The translations under genes were made by a program, and so were the position numbers. Positions 37,026 through 45,527 of a stretch of 64,000 bases of DNA are shown piece by piece (within the stretch, counting starts at the first letter, position 1; the number at the start of each line of letters is the position of its first letter). Below the pieces are notes generated by a model. That model was not told the origin of the DNA and did no database searches. It saw only the letters and a list, made by a program, of their open reading frames with translations. The DNA is from Rhodobacteraceae bacterium QY30 (GTDB lineage: Bacteria > Pseudomonadota > Alphaproteobacteria > Rhodobacterales > Rhodobacteraceae): positions 3,084,501-3,148,500 of the forward strand of contig CP023454.1 in the NCBI GenBank assembly GCA_002356635.1. The letters run 5' to 3'.

Positions 37026-37940
37026 ATGCAGATTTACCTCCCCATCGCCGAGGTGTCGGTCAACATCTTCCTGCTGGTCGGCCTGGGCGGCATCGTCGGG
37101 CTGCTGTCGGGGATGTTCGGTGTGGGGGGCGGGTTCCTGATCACGCCGCTTCTGATGCTGATCGGCGTGCCGCCCGGCGTTGCGGTGGCGACCGGCGCGA
37201 ACCAGGTCGTCGCGTCCTCTGTCTCGGGCGTGCTCGCGCATATGCGCCGGAAGGGCGTCGACTTCCGCATGGGGACGGTGCTTCTGGTCGGCGGTCTGGT
37301 CGGATCGGCGGGCGGGATCTGGCTGTTCAACCTTCTGACACGACTGGGCCAGATCGACCTGGTGATCCAGCTGTCCTATGTGGCCATGCTCGGCTCGATC
37401 GGCATTCTGATGATGCAGGAAAGCCTGCGTGCCATGCGCCGCGTGCGGAGCAACCCGACGAAAGTGCAGCGCCGGCAGCACAGCTGGGTCCACGGCGGGC
37501 CGATGAAGATCAAGTTTCGCGCCTCGGGTCTGTATATCTCGATCATCCCGCCTTTGCTGGTGGGCTTCGGCGTGGGCGTGATGTCCGCGATCATGGGCGT
37601 CGGCGGCGGCTTCGTGATGGTGCCGGCGATGATCTACCTGCTGGGGATGCCGGGGAAGGTCGTCATCGGCACTTCCCTGTTCCAGATCTGCTTCGTCTCG
37701 GCCTTCACCACCTACATGCACGCGGTGACGAACCAGTCGGTCGACATGGTGCTGGCGGTGGTCCTGATCCTGGGCGGGGTGATCGGGGCGCAGATCGGCT
37801 CTCGCCTGGGAGCCAAGCTGAAGGCCGAACAGATGCGGATCCTCCTGGCCTCGCTGGTGCTGATCGTCGCAGTCAAGCTGACACTGGACCTGGTGCTGCA
37901 ACCGTCCGAGTTGTATTCCCTGTCCTGGGGGCGGTCATGA
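37026..37940 (+). CDS. sulfite/sulfonate exporter TauE/SafE family protein
   Basis: A 304-aa inner-membrane protein with two TauE/SafE repeats. Repeat signatures are GLLSGMFGVGGGFLITPLL (residues ~25-43) and VMSAIMGVGGGFVMVPAM (~180-198). A basic cytoplasmic loop lies between them (residues ~130-165). The family moves sulfite, sulfoacetate or other small organic anions outward. It overlaps the TIGR02186-type gene by ATGA, so these two work as a pair. Confidence 0.92.
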   Translation: MQIYLPIAEVSVNIFLLVGLGGIVGLLSGMFGVGGGFLITPLLMLIGVPPGVAVATGANQVVASSVSGVLAHMRRKGVDFRMGTVLLVGGLVGSAGGIWLFNLLTRLGQIDLVIQLSYVAMLGSIGILMMQESLRAMRRVRSNPTKVQRRQHSWVHGGPMKIKFRASGLYISIIPPLLVGFGVGVMSAIMGVGGGFVMVPAMIYLLGMPGKVVIGTSLFQICFVSAFTTYMHAVTNQSVDMVLAVVLILGGVIGAQIGSRLGAKLKAEQMRILLASLVLIVAVKLTLDLVLQPSELYSLSWGRS

Positions 37941-38707
37941 ACAAGGTCGCCGCCCTTCTTGCAGTGATCATGGCGCTTTGCGCCCTGCCGCTTCAGGCCG
38001 CCGAAGAGGTCGTGGCGGGTCTCAGCCAGAACCGCATCTCGATCACGGCGCAGTTCAACGGCTCGCAGATCCTGATCTATGGCGCGGTCAAGCGGAACGC
38101 CCCAGAACCGGGCGGCGCGCCGCTGAAGATCATCGTGACGCTGGAAGGCCCTTCCCTTCCGGTGACGGTGCGGCGGAAGGTGGACACCAGCGGGATCTGG
38201 ATCAACCGCGACCGCGTCGACGTCGACAGCGCACCCACCTACTACGCCGTCGCCACCAGCGCCCCGATCGGCACGATCATCACCCATACCGAGGATCTGC
38301 GCCGCCGCATCACCATCCCCAACGCGATCCGGTCGGTCGGGGCACCCTCGAACGTGCTGGATTCCAGCGCCTTTTCCGATGCGCTGATCCGGTTGCGCAC
38401 GCATGAAGGGCTTTACCGCATGTCGGAAGGCGCGGTCGACATCGTCGAGGACACGCTGTTTCGCGCCAACTTCGAACTGCCGGCCAATCTGGTGGAAGGC
38501 AACTACCGGGTCCGCATCCTGCTTTACCGCGACAAGGCGCTGGTGGATGACGAGGTCGAGACGATCTTCGTCCGCCGCGTGGGACTGGAACGCTGGCTGG
38601 CCAATACCGCCGAACAACAGTCCGAGTTCTACGGCATCCTGTCCCTGCTGATCGCGGGTGTCGCGGGCTGGGCTGCGGCGGCGATCTTCCGCTTCATCCG
38701 CACCTGA
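37937..38707 (+). CDS. TIGR02186 family membrane protein
   Basis: A 256-aa protein of the alphaproteobacterial TIGR02186 family. It has a signal peptide (cut near LPLQAAEE), a periplasmic beta-rich domain (ISITAQFNGSQILIYGAV, then WINRDRVDVDSAPTYYAV) and one C-terminal membrane helix (~residues 228-250). The predicted topology is periplasmic domain with a C-terminal anchor. Function is unknown. Coupling to TauE/SafE by ATGA implies a role in the same transport or sulfur-stress process; that is inference from context. Confidence 0.88.
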   Translation: MNKVAALLAVIMALCALPLQAAEEVVAGLSQNRISITAQFNGSQILIYGAVKRNAPEPGGAPLKIIVTLEGPSLPVTVRRKVDTSGIWINRDRVDVDSAPTYYAVATSAPIGTIITHTEDLRRRITIPNAIRSVGAPSNVLDSSAFSDALIRLRTHEGLYRMSEGAVDIVEDTLFRANFELPANLVEGNYRVRILLYRDKALVDDEVETIFVRRVGLERWLANTAEQQSEFYGILSLLIAGVAGWAAAAIFRFIRT

Positions 38708-38709
38708 CC

Positions 38710-39444
38710 TCAGCCGCGCCCGACCAGCGGCATGGTGGTGGCCATCACCGTCATGTCCAGCACATTGGCCGACGGGGGCATCCTTGCCATCAGCATCACC
38801 GCCTCGACCACATCCACCATGGCCATCATCGGTTCGGCGCGGATACTGCCATCCGCCTGCGGCACGCCCTTGGCAATCTGATCGGCCAGGTCCGATCCGA
38901 CATTGCCGATGTCGACCTGCCCGCAGGCGATGCCGAAGGGCCGCCCGTCCAGCGCCAGTTGCCGGGTCAGGCCCGTCACTCCGTGTTTGGTGGCAGTGTA
39001 GCACACCGCCCCCGGCCGTGGCGCCTGCGCCGAGACGGAACCATTGTTGATGATCCGCCCGCCCTGCGGCGCCTGACGCCGCATCCGGGAAAAGGCCGCA
39101 CGGGCGCAAAAGAACATCCCCGACAGGTTGACCGACACCGCCCGCAGCCAATCCTCGGTCGCTGTCTCGTCGATCAGGCCGGGGCGCGGAAAGATGCCCG
39201 CGTTGTTGAACAGAAGGTCGATCCGCCCGAACCGCTCAACCATCTGGTCGAACGCCGCCTCGACGGCCTGCGGGTCGGCCACGTCGCAGGCAATGGCCAA
39301 GGCCCGCGGCTGGGCTGCGCACAGCGCCTGCAACCGGTCGGCGCGCCGCGCCAACGCCGCAACCGCCCAACCTTCGGCCAGAAGCCGTTCTGCAACGGCC
39401 TTCCCGATGCCGCTGCTGGCCCCGGTGACGACGGCCACCCGCAT
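38710..39444 (-). CDS. SDR family oxidoreductase
   Basis: A 244-aa classical short-chain dehydrogenase. The cofactor loop TGASSGIGKAVAERL is at residues 8-22, NNAG near residue 85, and the catalytic triad Ser/Tyr/Lys is seen in NNGSVSAQ and CYTATKHG. An arginine-rich stretch after the second strand (LARRADRLQ) hints at NADP. It is co-translated with the small Lrp-type domain gene upstream (TGATG at 39444-39446) and convergent with the TIGR02186-type gene. The substrate is unknown. Confidence 0.9.
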   Translation of the reverse strand: MRVAVVTGASSGIGKAVAERLLAEGWAVAALARRADRLQALCAAQPRALAIACDVADPQAVEAAFDQMVERFGRIDLLFNNAGIFPRPGLIDETATEDWLRAVSVNLSGMFFCARAAFSRMRRQAPQGGRIINNGSVSAQAPRPGAVCYTATKHGVTGLTRQLALDGRPFGIACGQVDIGNVGSDLADQIAKGVPQADGSIRAEPMMAMVDVVEAVMLMARMPPSANVLDMTVMATTMPLVGRG

Positions 39445-39680
39445 CAGAAGGCCCGGAAGGTCATCGTGGTCAGGGTGCGGCTGATGCCCGGAATGTCGAA
39501 CAGGCGTTCGTTCAGCCAGTGGCCCACATCCTCTTCCTCGGGGATGTAGACCTTGGCGATCAGGTCATATTCACCGCTGGTGGAATAAAGCTCACTGACG
39601 ACTTCGCGGTCATAGATGGCATCGGCCACCTCATAGGTCTTGCCCGGCAGGCAGCGGAACTGGACGAAAACGCAACGCAT
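39444..39680 (-). CDS. standalone Lrp/AsnC ligand-binding (RAM) domain protein
   Basis: A 78-aa protein consisting only of the effector-binding domain of Lrp/AsnC regulators, with no helix-turn-helix. Characteristic parts are FVQFRCLPGKTYEVA, STSGEYDLIAKVYIP and the C-terminal ISRTLTTMTF. Such stand-alone RAM proteins bind amino acids and may assemble with full-length Lrp proteins or act as small enzymes or sensors. The direct coupling to the SDR gene suggests it senses a substrate or product of that enzyme, which is speculative. Confidence 0.88.
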   Translation of the reverse strand: MRCVFVQFRCLPGKTYEVADAIYDREVVSELYSTSGEYDLIAKVYIPEEEDVGHWLNERLFDIPGISRTLTTMTFRAF

Positions 39681-39779
39681 GGAACATCCTCCGTTTGGGT
39701 CAAGCTAGCGCGCCCGACGATTGCGCAAAAGCGCGAACTGGGCTTCTTCGTTGCCGGATTACCCGGCCCAGGGCCCGCC

Positions 39780-41324
39780 TCACAACTCGTCGTCGGGAGC
39801 AAGGCTCAGCGGCGCGGCACCTTTCGGCAGATCGTCAGTCCCCAGGGGCGACTGCGGCCGCGCCAAGCGGTTCCTGACCACCCACATCAGCCGCGTCTGC
39901 GCCCGGGTGATCGCGACATAGGCCAGCCGCTTCCACAAGGGCGCGCCCGCTTCGGACCGGCCGGCCCGGTAGGCGGCGTAAAGGTCGGGCGCAAAGACCT
40001 GCACCGTGTCCCATTGCGACCCTTGCGCCTTGTGGATCGTCACGGCAGCGCCATGCAGGAAGGCGGCGCCCATCCGGGCGGCAAAGGGGATGAAAGGCTC
40101 TTCCTCATCCGGACGCTCGATCTTGATGATCGAGGCGGCGGAGAGGTTCGGATCCTCGGCCCCGACGACGTGCAGCCGTGAAAACCCCGGCTTGCGGCCC
40201 GGCCCCAGATAGATCACTTGCGCCCCCTTGATCAGGCCCCGCGCCTCAAGATCGATGCGCTTCTTGCGGTGTTTCAGCGGCAACTCGATCCCGTCGCAGA
40301 TCAGCGGCTCGCCCGGCAGAAGTTCGTCTTCCGGCGCGCCATAGGCGGACCGGAAGGCCTGGATCAGCCTGATGCGCGTCTGGTTGCGCCAGACCAGCAC
40401 CGGGGACCGCGCCATCAGACCAGCCTCGACCCGTTCGGCCACCACCACGCGGCCGTCCCGGCGGGCAGCGTCGCGGACCATGTCTTCGAAGCTTTCGAAA
40501 TCCAGCGCCGGATCGCCCAGCGCATGGGCCAGGTCCAGGATCGGGCTGTCGGCTTCCTGGCGGTGGACGCGGTGCAGCTCCAGCCGCTTGCTGGCGGGAA
40601 GCTTGTCAAAGACCATCTCGCCCGACTGGCCCACCGGGGCCAGCTGCGCCGGATCGCCGAACAGCACCAGCGTCGGGAAGATCTCGCGCAGGTCGTCCAA
40701 CTGGCGCTGGTCCAGCATCGAGCTTTCGTCGACGAAGCCGATGTCCAGCGGATCTTCCCGCCGCTTCCAGCCCTTGATGAAGTCGCTTCCCTTCAGCCCT
40801 GCGGCCGCCAGCGCACCGGGAATGGACTTCACCTGCTCGAAGAACGCCTTGGCCCGGTCCAGCGCCAGATCCGTCAGGCCTGCAATCGCCAGGCTGTCGA
40901 TCACCGGCCGCGTCCCTGTACCGGACAGCCATTCCGCGATCTTCTCGTATTCCGGGTCATAGACGGGCGTATAGAGGATGCGGTGGATCGTCGTCGCGGG
41001 GACGCCCCGGTTGCGCAGCACACTGGCGGCCTTGTTCGTCGGCGCAAGGATGGCCAGTGTCCGGCGCTCCTTCCGGCGCTTACCCTCGTAATCGCCCGAT
41101 ACCGTCTCGACCCCGGCCGCCGTCAGCGCCCTGGTCAGTTCGGCCAAGAGCAGCGTCTTGCCCGAACCGGCCTTGCCCAGCACCGCCATCACGTCGGTCT
41201 TGCCAGTGGCGTCGGGGGACAGGCTGCCGTCCAGCAGGTCGACGCCCGCACCGCGCAGCAGTTCCGCCACGCGGTCCCAGGCTTCGGCCTGATCTTCCGA
41301 GAAACTGATCGCGGGCAAGGACAT
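39780..41324 (-). CDS. RecD-like ATP-dependent DNA helicase
   Basis: A 514-aa superfamily 1 helicase of the AAA_30/UvrD_C_2 type. Walker A GKAGSGKT is at residues 50-57, motif Ia-like APTNKAASVLR near 95, Walker B FVDESSMLD near 200, motif III FGDPAQLAPVGQ near 225 and motif VI YVAITRAQTRLMWV near 470. It lacks the long N-terminal extension of RecD2. It is flanked by 99 nt from the RAM-domain gene and followed upstream by a 63-aa gene. It likely acts in repair or recombination. Confidence 0.93.
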   Translation of the reverse strand: MSLPAISFSEDQAEAWDRVAELLRGAGVDLLDGSLSPDATGKTDVMAVLGKAGSGKTLLLAELTRALTAAGVETVSGDYEGKRRKERRTLAILAPTNKAASVLRNRGVPATTIHRILYTPVYDPEYEKIAEWLSGTGTRPVIDSLAIAGLTDLALDRAKAFFEQVKSIPGALAAAGLKGSDFIKGWKRREDPLDIGFVDESSMLDQRQLDDLREIFPTLVLFGDPAQLAPVGQSGEMVFDKLPASKRLELHRVHRQEADSPILDLAHALGDPALDFESFEDMVRDAARRDGRVVVAERVEAGLMARSPVLVWRNQTRIRLIQAFRSAYGAPEDELLPGEPLICDGIELPLKHRKKRIDLEARGLIKGAQVIYLGPGRKPGFSRLHVVGAEDPNLSAASIIKIERPDEEEPFIPFAARMGAAFLHGAAVTIHKAQGSQWDTVQVFAPDLYAAYRAGRSEAGAPLWKRLAYVAITRAQTRLMWVVRNRLARPQSPLGTDDLPKGAAPLSLAPDDEL

Positions 41325-41372
41325 ACGCGCGACCCTAATGGCGCGGCCCGGACCTTTCCAGAGGGGATCGCG

Positions 41373-41564
41373 TCATCGGGTGGTCGGTCCCCAGCACCCG
41401 AAGTCTTCGGGGGCTGCCTCATCCAGCGGACGGCCCGCGCGCGCCAGTTCCCGCGCCGCCAAGGCCAGCGTCTGGTCCAGGTGCTGCGCCAGATCCGGCA
41501 TGTCATTCTGGCGCGCGAACCCCTGCAGGTCGATCAGGACGTCGATGATCCATTGATGCGGCAT
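41373..41564 (-). CDS. small conserved-looking protein, 63 aa
   Basis: A 63-aa acidic helical protein. The start is taken at the ATG at 41564 (MPHQWIIDVLIDLQGFARQN), which begins an amphipathic helix; the frame is open a further 22 codons but that part looks like leader. The C-terminus is EDFGCWGPTTR with one cysteine. No domain is recognised. It lies 48 nt upstream of the helicase start on the same strand and may be co-transcribed. A role cannot be inferred. Confidence 0.6.
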   Translation of the reverse strand: MPHQWIIDVLIDLQGFARQNDMPDLAQHLDQTLALAARELARAGRPLDEAAPEDFGCWGPTTR

Positions 41565-41692
41565 CACGGCGGTCTTCACCCCTTGCTGGACAGGGCGATC
41601 GCGGCCTTGCCTGCAAGGGTTCAAGAGCATTCGCGCAAGGGGTCTGTCAACCGGCGCGCCTGCACCTCGCGGCAGGAATGTCCTTCAAATTG

Positions 41693-41723
41693 AAAATACC
41701 TGCGGCCTTTCGGACGCAGGTAT
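41693..41723 (-). terminator. intrinsic terminator of ccr
   Basis: On the minus strand a perfect 9-bp stem ATACCTGCG/CGCAGGTAT (41715-41723 with 41696-41704) with a 10-nt loop is followed by TTTT (41696-41693). It lies 28 nt after the ccr stop. Confidence 0.85.
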
Positions 41724-41751
41724 CCTGTCTTTCGTGCGGAGGGATCGCCGA

Positions 41752-43041
41752 TCAGCGGCGACCGGCCTCCAGCGCGTCCTCGAAGGTGCGAAGACCCGTG
41801 CGCGGCGCCTGGACCAGCACGGCCATGTTGCCGGGCTTGTGCTGGTTCTTCATCATCTTCATGTGCGCCTGCGGGATTTCGGTCCAGGGGAAGACCTCGG
41901 ACATGCAGGGGTCCAGCCGACGTTCCAGCATCATCCGGTTCGCCGCCGCCGCCTGTTTCAGGTGCGCGAAGTGCGAGCCTTGCAGGCGCTTCTGGTGCAT
42001 CCACATGTAGCGCACGTCGAAGGTGCAGTTGAAGCCAGAGGTGCCGGCGCAGATGACGACCATGCCGCCCTTCTTGCAGACCAGCGCCGAAACCGGGAAG
42101 GTCGATTCACCCGGATGCTCGAACACCATGTCGACGCTGACGCCCTTGCCGGTGATGTCCCAGATCGCCTTGCCGAACTTGCGCGCCTCTTTCAGCCATT
42201 CGTTGTATTCGGCCGAGTTCACCGTGGGCAGCTGGCCCCAGCACTTGAAGTCCTTGCGGTTGATGACACCCTTCGCACCGAGCGACATGACGAATTCGCG
42301 CTTGTCCTCGTCCGAGATGACGCCGATGGCATTGGCGCCCGCCGCGTTGATCAGCTGGATCGCGTAAGAGCCGAGGCCGCCCGAGGCGCCCCAGACCAGC
42401 ACGTTCTGGCCCGGCTTCAGTTCATGAGGTTCGTGGCCGAACAGCATCCGGTAGGCGGTGGCCAGCGTGAGCGTGTAGCAGGCGGATTCTTCCCAGGTCA
42501 GGTGCTTAGGCCGCGGCATCAGCTGCTGGGCCTGAACGCGGGTGAACTGCGCGAAGCTGCCGTCCGGCGTCTCATATCCCCAGATGCGCTGGGTGGGCGA
42601 GAACATCGGGTCGCCGCCGTTGCATTCCTCGTCGTCGCCGTCGTCCTGGTTGCAGTGGATGACGACCTCGTCGCCCACCTTCCAGCGTTTCACCTTGTCG
42701 CCCACGGCCCAGACGATGCCCGAGGCATCGGAACCGGCGATGTGATAGGGTTGCTTGTGGCCGTCGAACGGCGAGATCGGCACGCCCAGACCCGCCCAGA
42801 CGCCATTGTAGTTCACGCCCGCCGCCATGACGAGAACCAGAACCTCGTGGCTGTCGATCTTCCAGGTATCGACGACTTCAACCTCAAAGGACTTGTCCGG
42901 TTCGCCATGCCGTTCGCGGCGGATGGCCCAGGCGTACATCTTCTTCGGCACAAAGCCCAAGGGCGGCATCTCGCCCAGTTCATAGAGGTCCTTTTCGGGC
43001 GCATCATAGGGTGCGATTCCGGGTTGCACATCCAAAGCCAT
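41752..43041 (-). CDS. ccr: crotonyl-CoA carboxylase/reductase
   Basis: A 429-aa MDR-superfamily enzyme that reductively carboxylates crotonyl-CoA to ethylmalonyl-CoA with NADPH, the hallmark step of the ethylmalonyl-CoA pathway. The start is the ATG at 43041 with AAGGAGG upstream. Visible parts: N-terminal PPLGFVPKKMYAWAIRRERH, GSDASGIVWAVGD, the Rossmann loop LVWGASGGLGSYAIQL near residue 215 and the conserved FEHPGESTFPVS segment. It is monocistronic, with a terminator 28 nt downstream, and divergent from ecm across a 396-bp control region. Confidence 0.96.
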   Translation of the reverse strand: MALDVQPGIAPYDAPEKDLYELGEMPPLGFVPKKMYAWAIRRERHGEPDKSFEVEVVDTWKIDSHEVLVLVMAAGVNYNGVWAGLGVPISPFDGHKQPYHIAGSDASGIVWAVGDKVKRWKVGDEVVIHCNQDDGDDEECNGGDPMFSPTQRIWGYETPDGSFAQFTRVQAQQLMPRPKHLTWEESACYTLTLATAYRMLFGHEPHELKPGQNVLVWGASGGLGSYAIQLINAAGANAIGVISDEDKREFVMSLGAKGVINRKDFKCWGQLPTVNSAEYNEWLKEARKFGKAIWDITGKGVSVDMVFEHPGESTFPVSALVCKKGGMVVICAGTSGFNCTFDVRYMWMHQKRLQGSHFAHLKQAAAANRMMLERRLDPCMSEVFPWTEIPQAHMKMMKNQHKPGNMAVLVQAPRTGLRTFEDALEAGRR

Positions 43042-43226
43042 GACAGCCTCCTTACGTCCTGTTCGCGGGTTCGGGTCATGCCGCGTTGCAGAATCACGCA
43101 GCCGTTGATGGAATGGATAATGACGGCCGCGCAACATTTCAATACAAGACGCCACGATATTGTAATTTTATGTCGCGCAGGAAAGCAGCCCAGCCGGATT
43201 CGCGCCGCGATTGCATCCAGATCGCC

Positions 43227-43301
43227 GCAAGACAGCTTGCCGCACCTGCATCTTGCACGGCAAGATGCATCCGAAAGGTGAGTGGTCGCCGCGAAGTTTG
43301 C
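43227..43301. promoter_or_regulatory. palindromes and upstream repeat in ccr/ecm control region
   Basis: The 396-bp gap at 43042-43437 holds no credible gene. Near its middle are GCAAG-acag-CTTGC (43227-43240) and a perfect 10-bp inverted repeat TGCATCTTGC-acg-GCAAGATGCA (43247-43269). The motif CGCGAAGTTTGC (43290-43301) recurs 84 bp downstream as CGCGAAGTTGC (43374-43384). A weak ccr promoter may lie on the minus strand: TTGAAA (43142-43137), 16 nt, TTATCC (43120-43115). These look like operators for one or two regulators of the pathway. Confidence 0.5.
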
Positions 43302-43363
43302 ATTGCCCGTTACGACCGCTTCCCCTCTGCTTCCGACATATCAGGATGCCGCGTCGCAGCGAA

Positions 43364-43392
43364 TTGACAGCGACGCGAAGTTGCCCCTATCT
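43364..43392 (+). promoter_or_regulatory. sigma-70-type promoter of ecm
   Basis: TTGACA (43364-43369), a 17-nt spacer and CTATCT (43387-43392) form a near-consensus alphaproteobacterial promoter 45 nt before the ecm start. The repeat CGCGAAGTTGC (43374-43384) sits inside the spacer, where a bound protein would block RNA polymerase. Confidence 0.7.
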
Positions 43393-43437
43393 GTCTTCAG
43401 GCGAAATTTTCTTGCGCAGACGATTCAGGAGGCTCCG

Positions 43438-45402
43438 ATGACCCAGACCCAGAAGGACAAGCCCTGGCTGTTCCGTACCTACGCGGGCCATTCGACCGCC
43501 GCGAAATCGAACGCGCTGTACCGCACCAACCTGTCCAAGGGCCAGACCGGCCTTTCCGTGGCCTTCGACCTGCCCACCCAGACCGGCTATGACAGCGATC
43601 ACACCCTTGCGCGCGGCGAAGTGGGCAAGGTCGGCGTACCGGTCTGTCATCTGGGCGACATGCGGACGCTGTTCGACCAGATTCCGCTGGAACAGATGAA
43701 CACCTCGATGACGATCAACGCGACGGCGCCCTGGCTTCTGGCGCTGTACATCGCCGTGGCCGAGGAACAGGGTGCCGACATCAGCCTGCTGCAAGGCACC
43801 GTGCAGAACGACATCATCAAGGAATACCTCAGCCGCGGCACCTATATCTGCCCGCCGAAGCCATCCCTGCGGATGATCACCGACGTGGCCGCCTATACTG
43901 CGCGTCACCTGCCCAAGTGGAACCCGATGAACGTCTGTTCCTACCACCTGCAAGAGGCAGGTGCGACGCCGGAACAGGAGCTGGCCTTCGCGTTGGCCAC
44001 CGGCATTGCAGTGCTGGACGACCTGAAGGGCAAGGTCGCCGCCGAAGACTTCCCGCCGATGGTGGGCCGCATCTCGTTTTTCGTGAACGCGGGCATCCGG
44101 TTCGTGACCGAGCTTTGCAAGATGCGCGCGTTTTCGGAACTCTGGGATGAAATCTGCCGCGACCGCTACGGGATCGAGGAAGAGAAATACCGCCGCTTCC
44201 GCTATGGCGTGCAGGTCAACTCCCTGGGCCTGACCGAACAGCAGCCGGAAAACAACGTCTACCGCATCCTTCTGGAAATGCTGGCCGTCACGCTGTCGAA
44301 GAACGCCCGCGCCCGCGCGGTGCAGCTTCCCGCCTGGAACGAGGCGCTGGGCCTGCCGCGCCCCTGGGACCAGCAATGGTCGCTGCGGATGCAGCAGATC
44401 CTGGCCTATGAAACCGACCTTCTGGAATATGGCGACCTGTTCGACGGCAGCCCGGTGATCACCGCCAAGGTCGAGGCGCTGAAGGACGGCGCCCGGGCGG
44501 AACTGGCGACGCTCGACAGCATGGGCGGCGCGATCGCCTCGATCGAATACATGAAGGGGCGGCTGGTCGAATCGAATGCCGAACGCCTGAACCGGATCGA
44601 GACGAACGACACCATCGTCGTCGGCGTGAACCGCTGGCAGCAGGGCGAACCCTCGCCGCTGGTGGGCAGCGATGGCGGCATCATGACGGTGGAACCGGGG
44701 GTCGAGGCCGACCAGATCGGTCGCCTGAACGCCTGGCGCGCCCAGCGCGACCCGAAGGCAGTGGCGGATGCGCTGGCCGCGCTGCGCGACGCGGCGCAGT
44801 CGGGCGCGAACATCATGCCGCCCTCGGTCGCGGCGGCGAAGGCGGGCGTCACCACCGGCGAATGGGCGGGTGTGATGCGCAAGGTCCACGGTGAATACCG
44901 CGGCCCGACCGGCGTGTCGCGCAGCGTATCGAACCGGACCGAGGGCCTTGATCCGATCCGCGAGGCGGTGGATGCCGTATCCACCCGCCTGGGCCGCAGG
45001 CTCAAGTTCCTGGTGGGCAAGCCGGGGCTTGATGGCCATTCGAACGGTGCCGAACAGATCGCCTTCCGCGCCCGCGACTGCGGCATGGACATCACCTATG
45101 AAGGCATCCGGCTGACCCCCGAACAGATCGTCGCCGCCGCGGCAGAGCAAGAGGCGCATGTGGTGGGCCTGTCGATCCTTTCGGGTAGCCACCTGCCTTT
45201 GATCGAAGAGGTCATGCAGCGCATGCGCGAGGCGGGTCTGGCCCATGTGCCGGTCGTCGTGGGGGGTATCATCCCCGAAGAAGACGCCCGCAAACTGGCC
45301 GAGATGGGCGTGGCACGGGTCTATACGCCCAAGGATTTCGAACTGAACCGCATCATGCTCGACATCGTGGCGCTGGTCGAACCCACCGCCCAGGCCGCCT
45401 GA
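43438..45402 (+). CDS. ecm: ethylmalonyl-CoA mutase
   Basis: A 654-aa coenzyme-B12 mutase that turns (2R)-ethylmalonyl-CoA into methylsuccinyl-CoA. The start is the ATG at 43438 with CAGGAGG upstream. The N-terminal TIM barrel begins PWLFRTYAGHSTAAKSN, and the C-terminal cobalamin domain has the His ligand motif LDGHSNG (His534), then LSILSGSHL and VVVGGIIPEEDA. The length (654, shorter than methylmalonyl-CoA mutase) and the adjacent ccr support Ecm over Mcm. It is the second hallmark enzyme of the pathway in this window. Confidence 0.95.
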   Translation: MTQTQKDKPWLFRTYAGHSTAAKSNALYRTNLSKGQTGLSVAFDLPTQTGYDSDHTLARGEVGKVGVPVCHLGDMRTLFDQIPLEQMNTSMTINATAPWLLALYIAVAEEQGADISLLQGTVQNDIIKEYLSRGTYICPPKPSLRMITDVAAYTARHLPKWNPMNVCSYHLQEAGATPEQELAFALATGIAVLDDLKGKVAAEDFPPMVGRISFFVNAGIRFVTELCKMRAFSELWDEICRDRYGIEEEKYRRFRYGVQVNSLGLTEQQPENNVYRILLEMLAVTLSKNARARAVQLPAWNEALGLPRPWDQQWSLRMQQILAYETDLLEYGDLFDGSPVITAKVEALKDGARAELATLDSMGGAIASIEYMKGRLVESNAERLNRIETNDTIVVGVNRWQQGEPSPLVGSDGGIMTVEPGVEADQIGRLNAWRAQRDPKAVADALAALRDAAQSGANIMPPSVAAAKAGVTTGEWAGVMRKVHGEYRGPTGVSRSVSNRTEGLDPIREAVDAVSTRLGRRLKFLVGKPGLDGHSNGAEQIAFRARDCGMDITYEGIRLTPEQIVAAAAEQEAHVVGLSILSGSHLPLIEEVMQRMREAGLAHVPVVVGGIIPEEDARKLAEMGVARVYTPKDFELNRIMLDIVALVEPTAQAA

Positions 45403-45426
45403 CCGGTTTCCCCTGTTTTCTCCCCG

Positions 45427-45468
45427 CCCGGGGCTGCGGCTTGACATGCGTCAATCCGCAGCCCCGGG
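45427..45468 (+). promoter_or_regulatory. 42-nt perfect hairpin containing an FNR-type site
   Basis: Arms CCCGGGGCTGCGG (45427-45439) and CCGCAGCCCCGGG (45456-45468) are a perfect 13-bp inverted repeat. Inside is TTGAC-ATGC-GTCAA (45441-45454), an FNR/FnrL-type box. It starts 25 nt after the ecm stop, so it could also slow or end ecm transcription, although no U-tract follows. Confidence 0.7.
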
Positions 45469-45481
45469 TCCGTGGCATATC
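45441..45481 (+). promoter_or_regulatory. candidate class II FNR-dependent promoter
   Basis: The FNR-type box TTGACATGCGTCAA (centre 45447.5) lies 41 nt upstream of the start point predicted from the -10-like CATATC (45476-45481). This is the exact geometry of a class II FNR promoter. The downstream gene starts at 45528 after a GGAGGGGAG ribosome site. Confidence 0.6.
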
Positions 45482-45527
45482 CTGTGTCACAGACCCCGGT
45501 TTTCCGGGCCAGCACGGAGGGGAGAAC

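Noticed and set aside
35727-37901. A 724-codon open frame on the minus strand over the permease and TauE/SafE genes
   Set aside because: Low-complexity His/Gln/Asp/Arg-rich translation and no domains; both plus-strand genes are clear.
43042-43437. Possible small RNA or tRNA in the ccr/ecm gap
   Set aside because: No tRNA cloverleaf and no U-rich terminator; the repeats are better explained as operators.
43387-45447. A 686-codon open frame on the minus strand across ecm
   Set aside because: Shadow of ecm with typical antisense composition; the plus frame has all B12-mutase motifs and a ribosome site.
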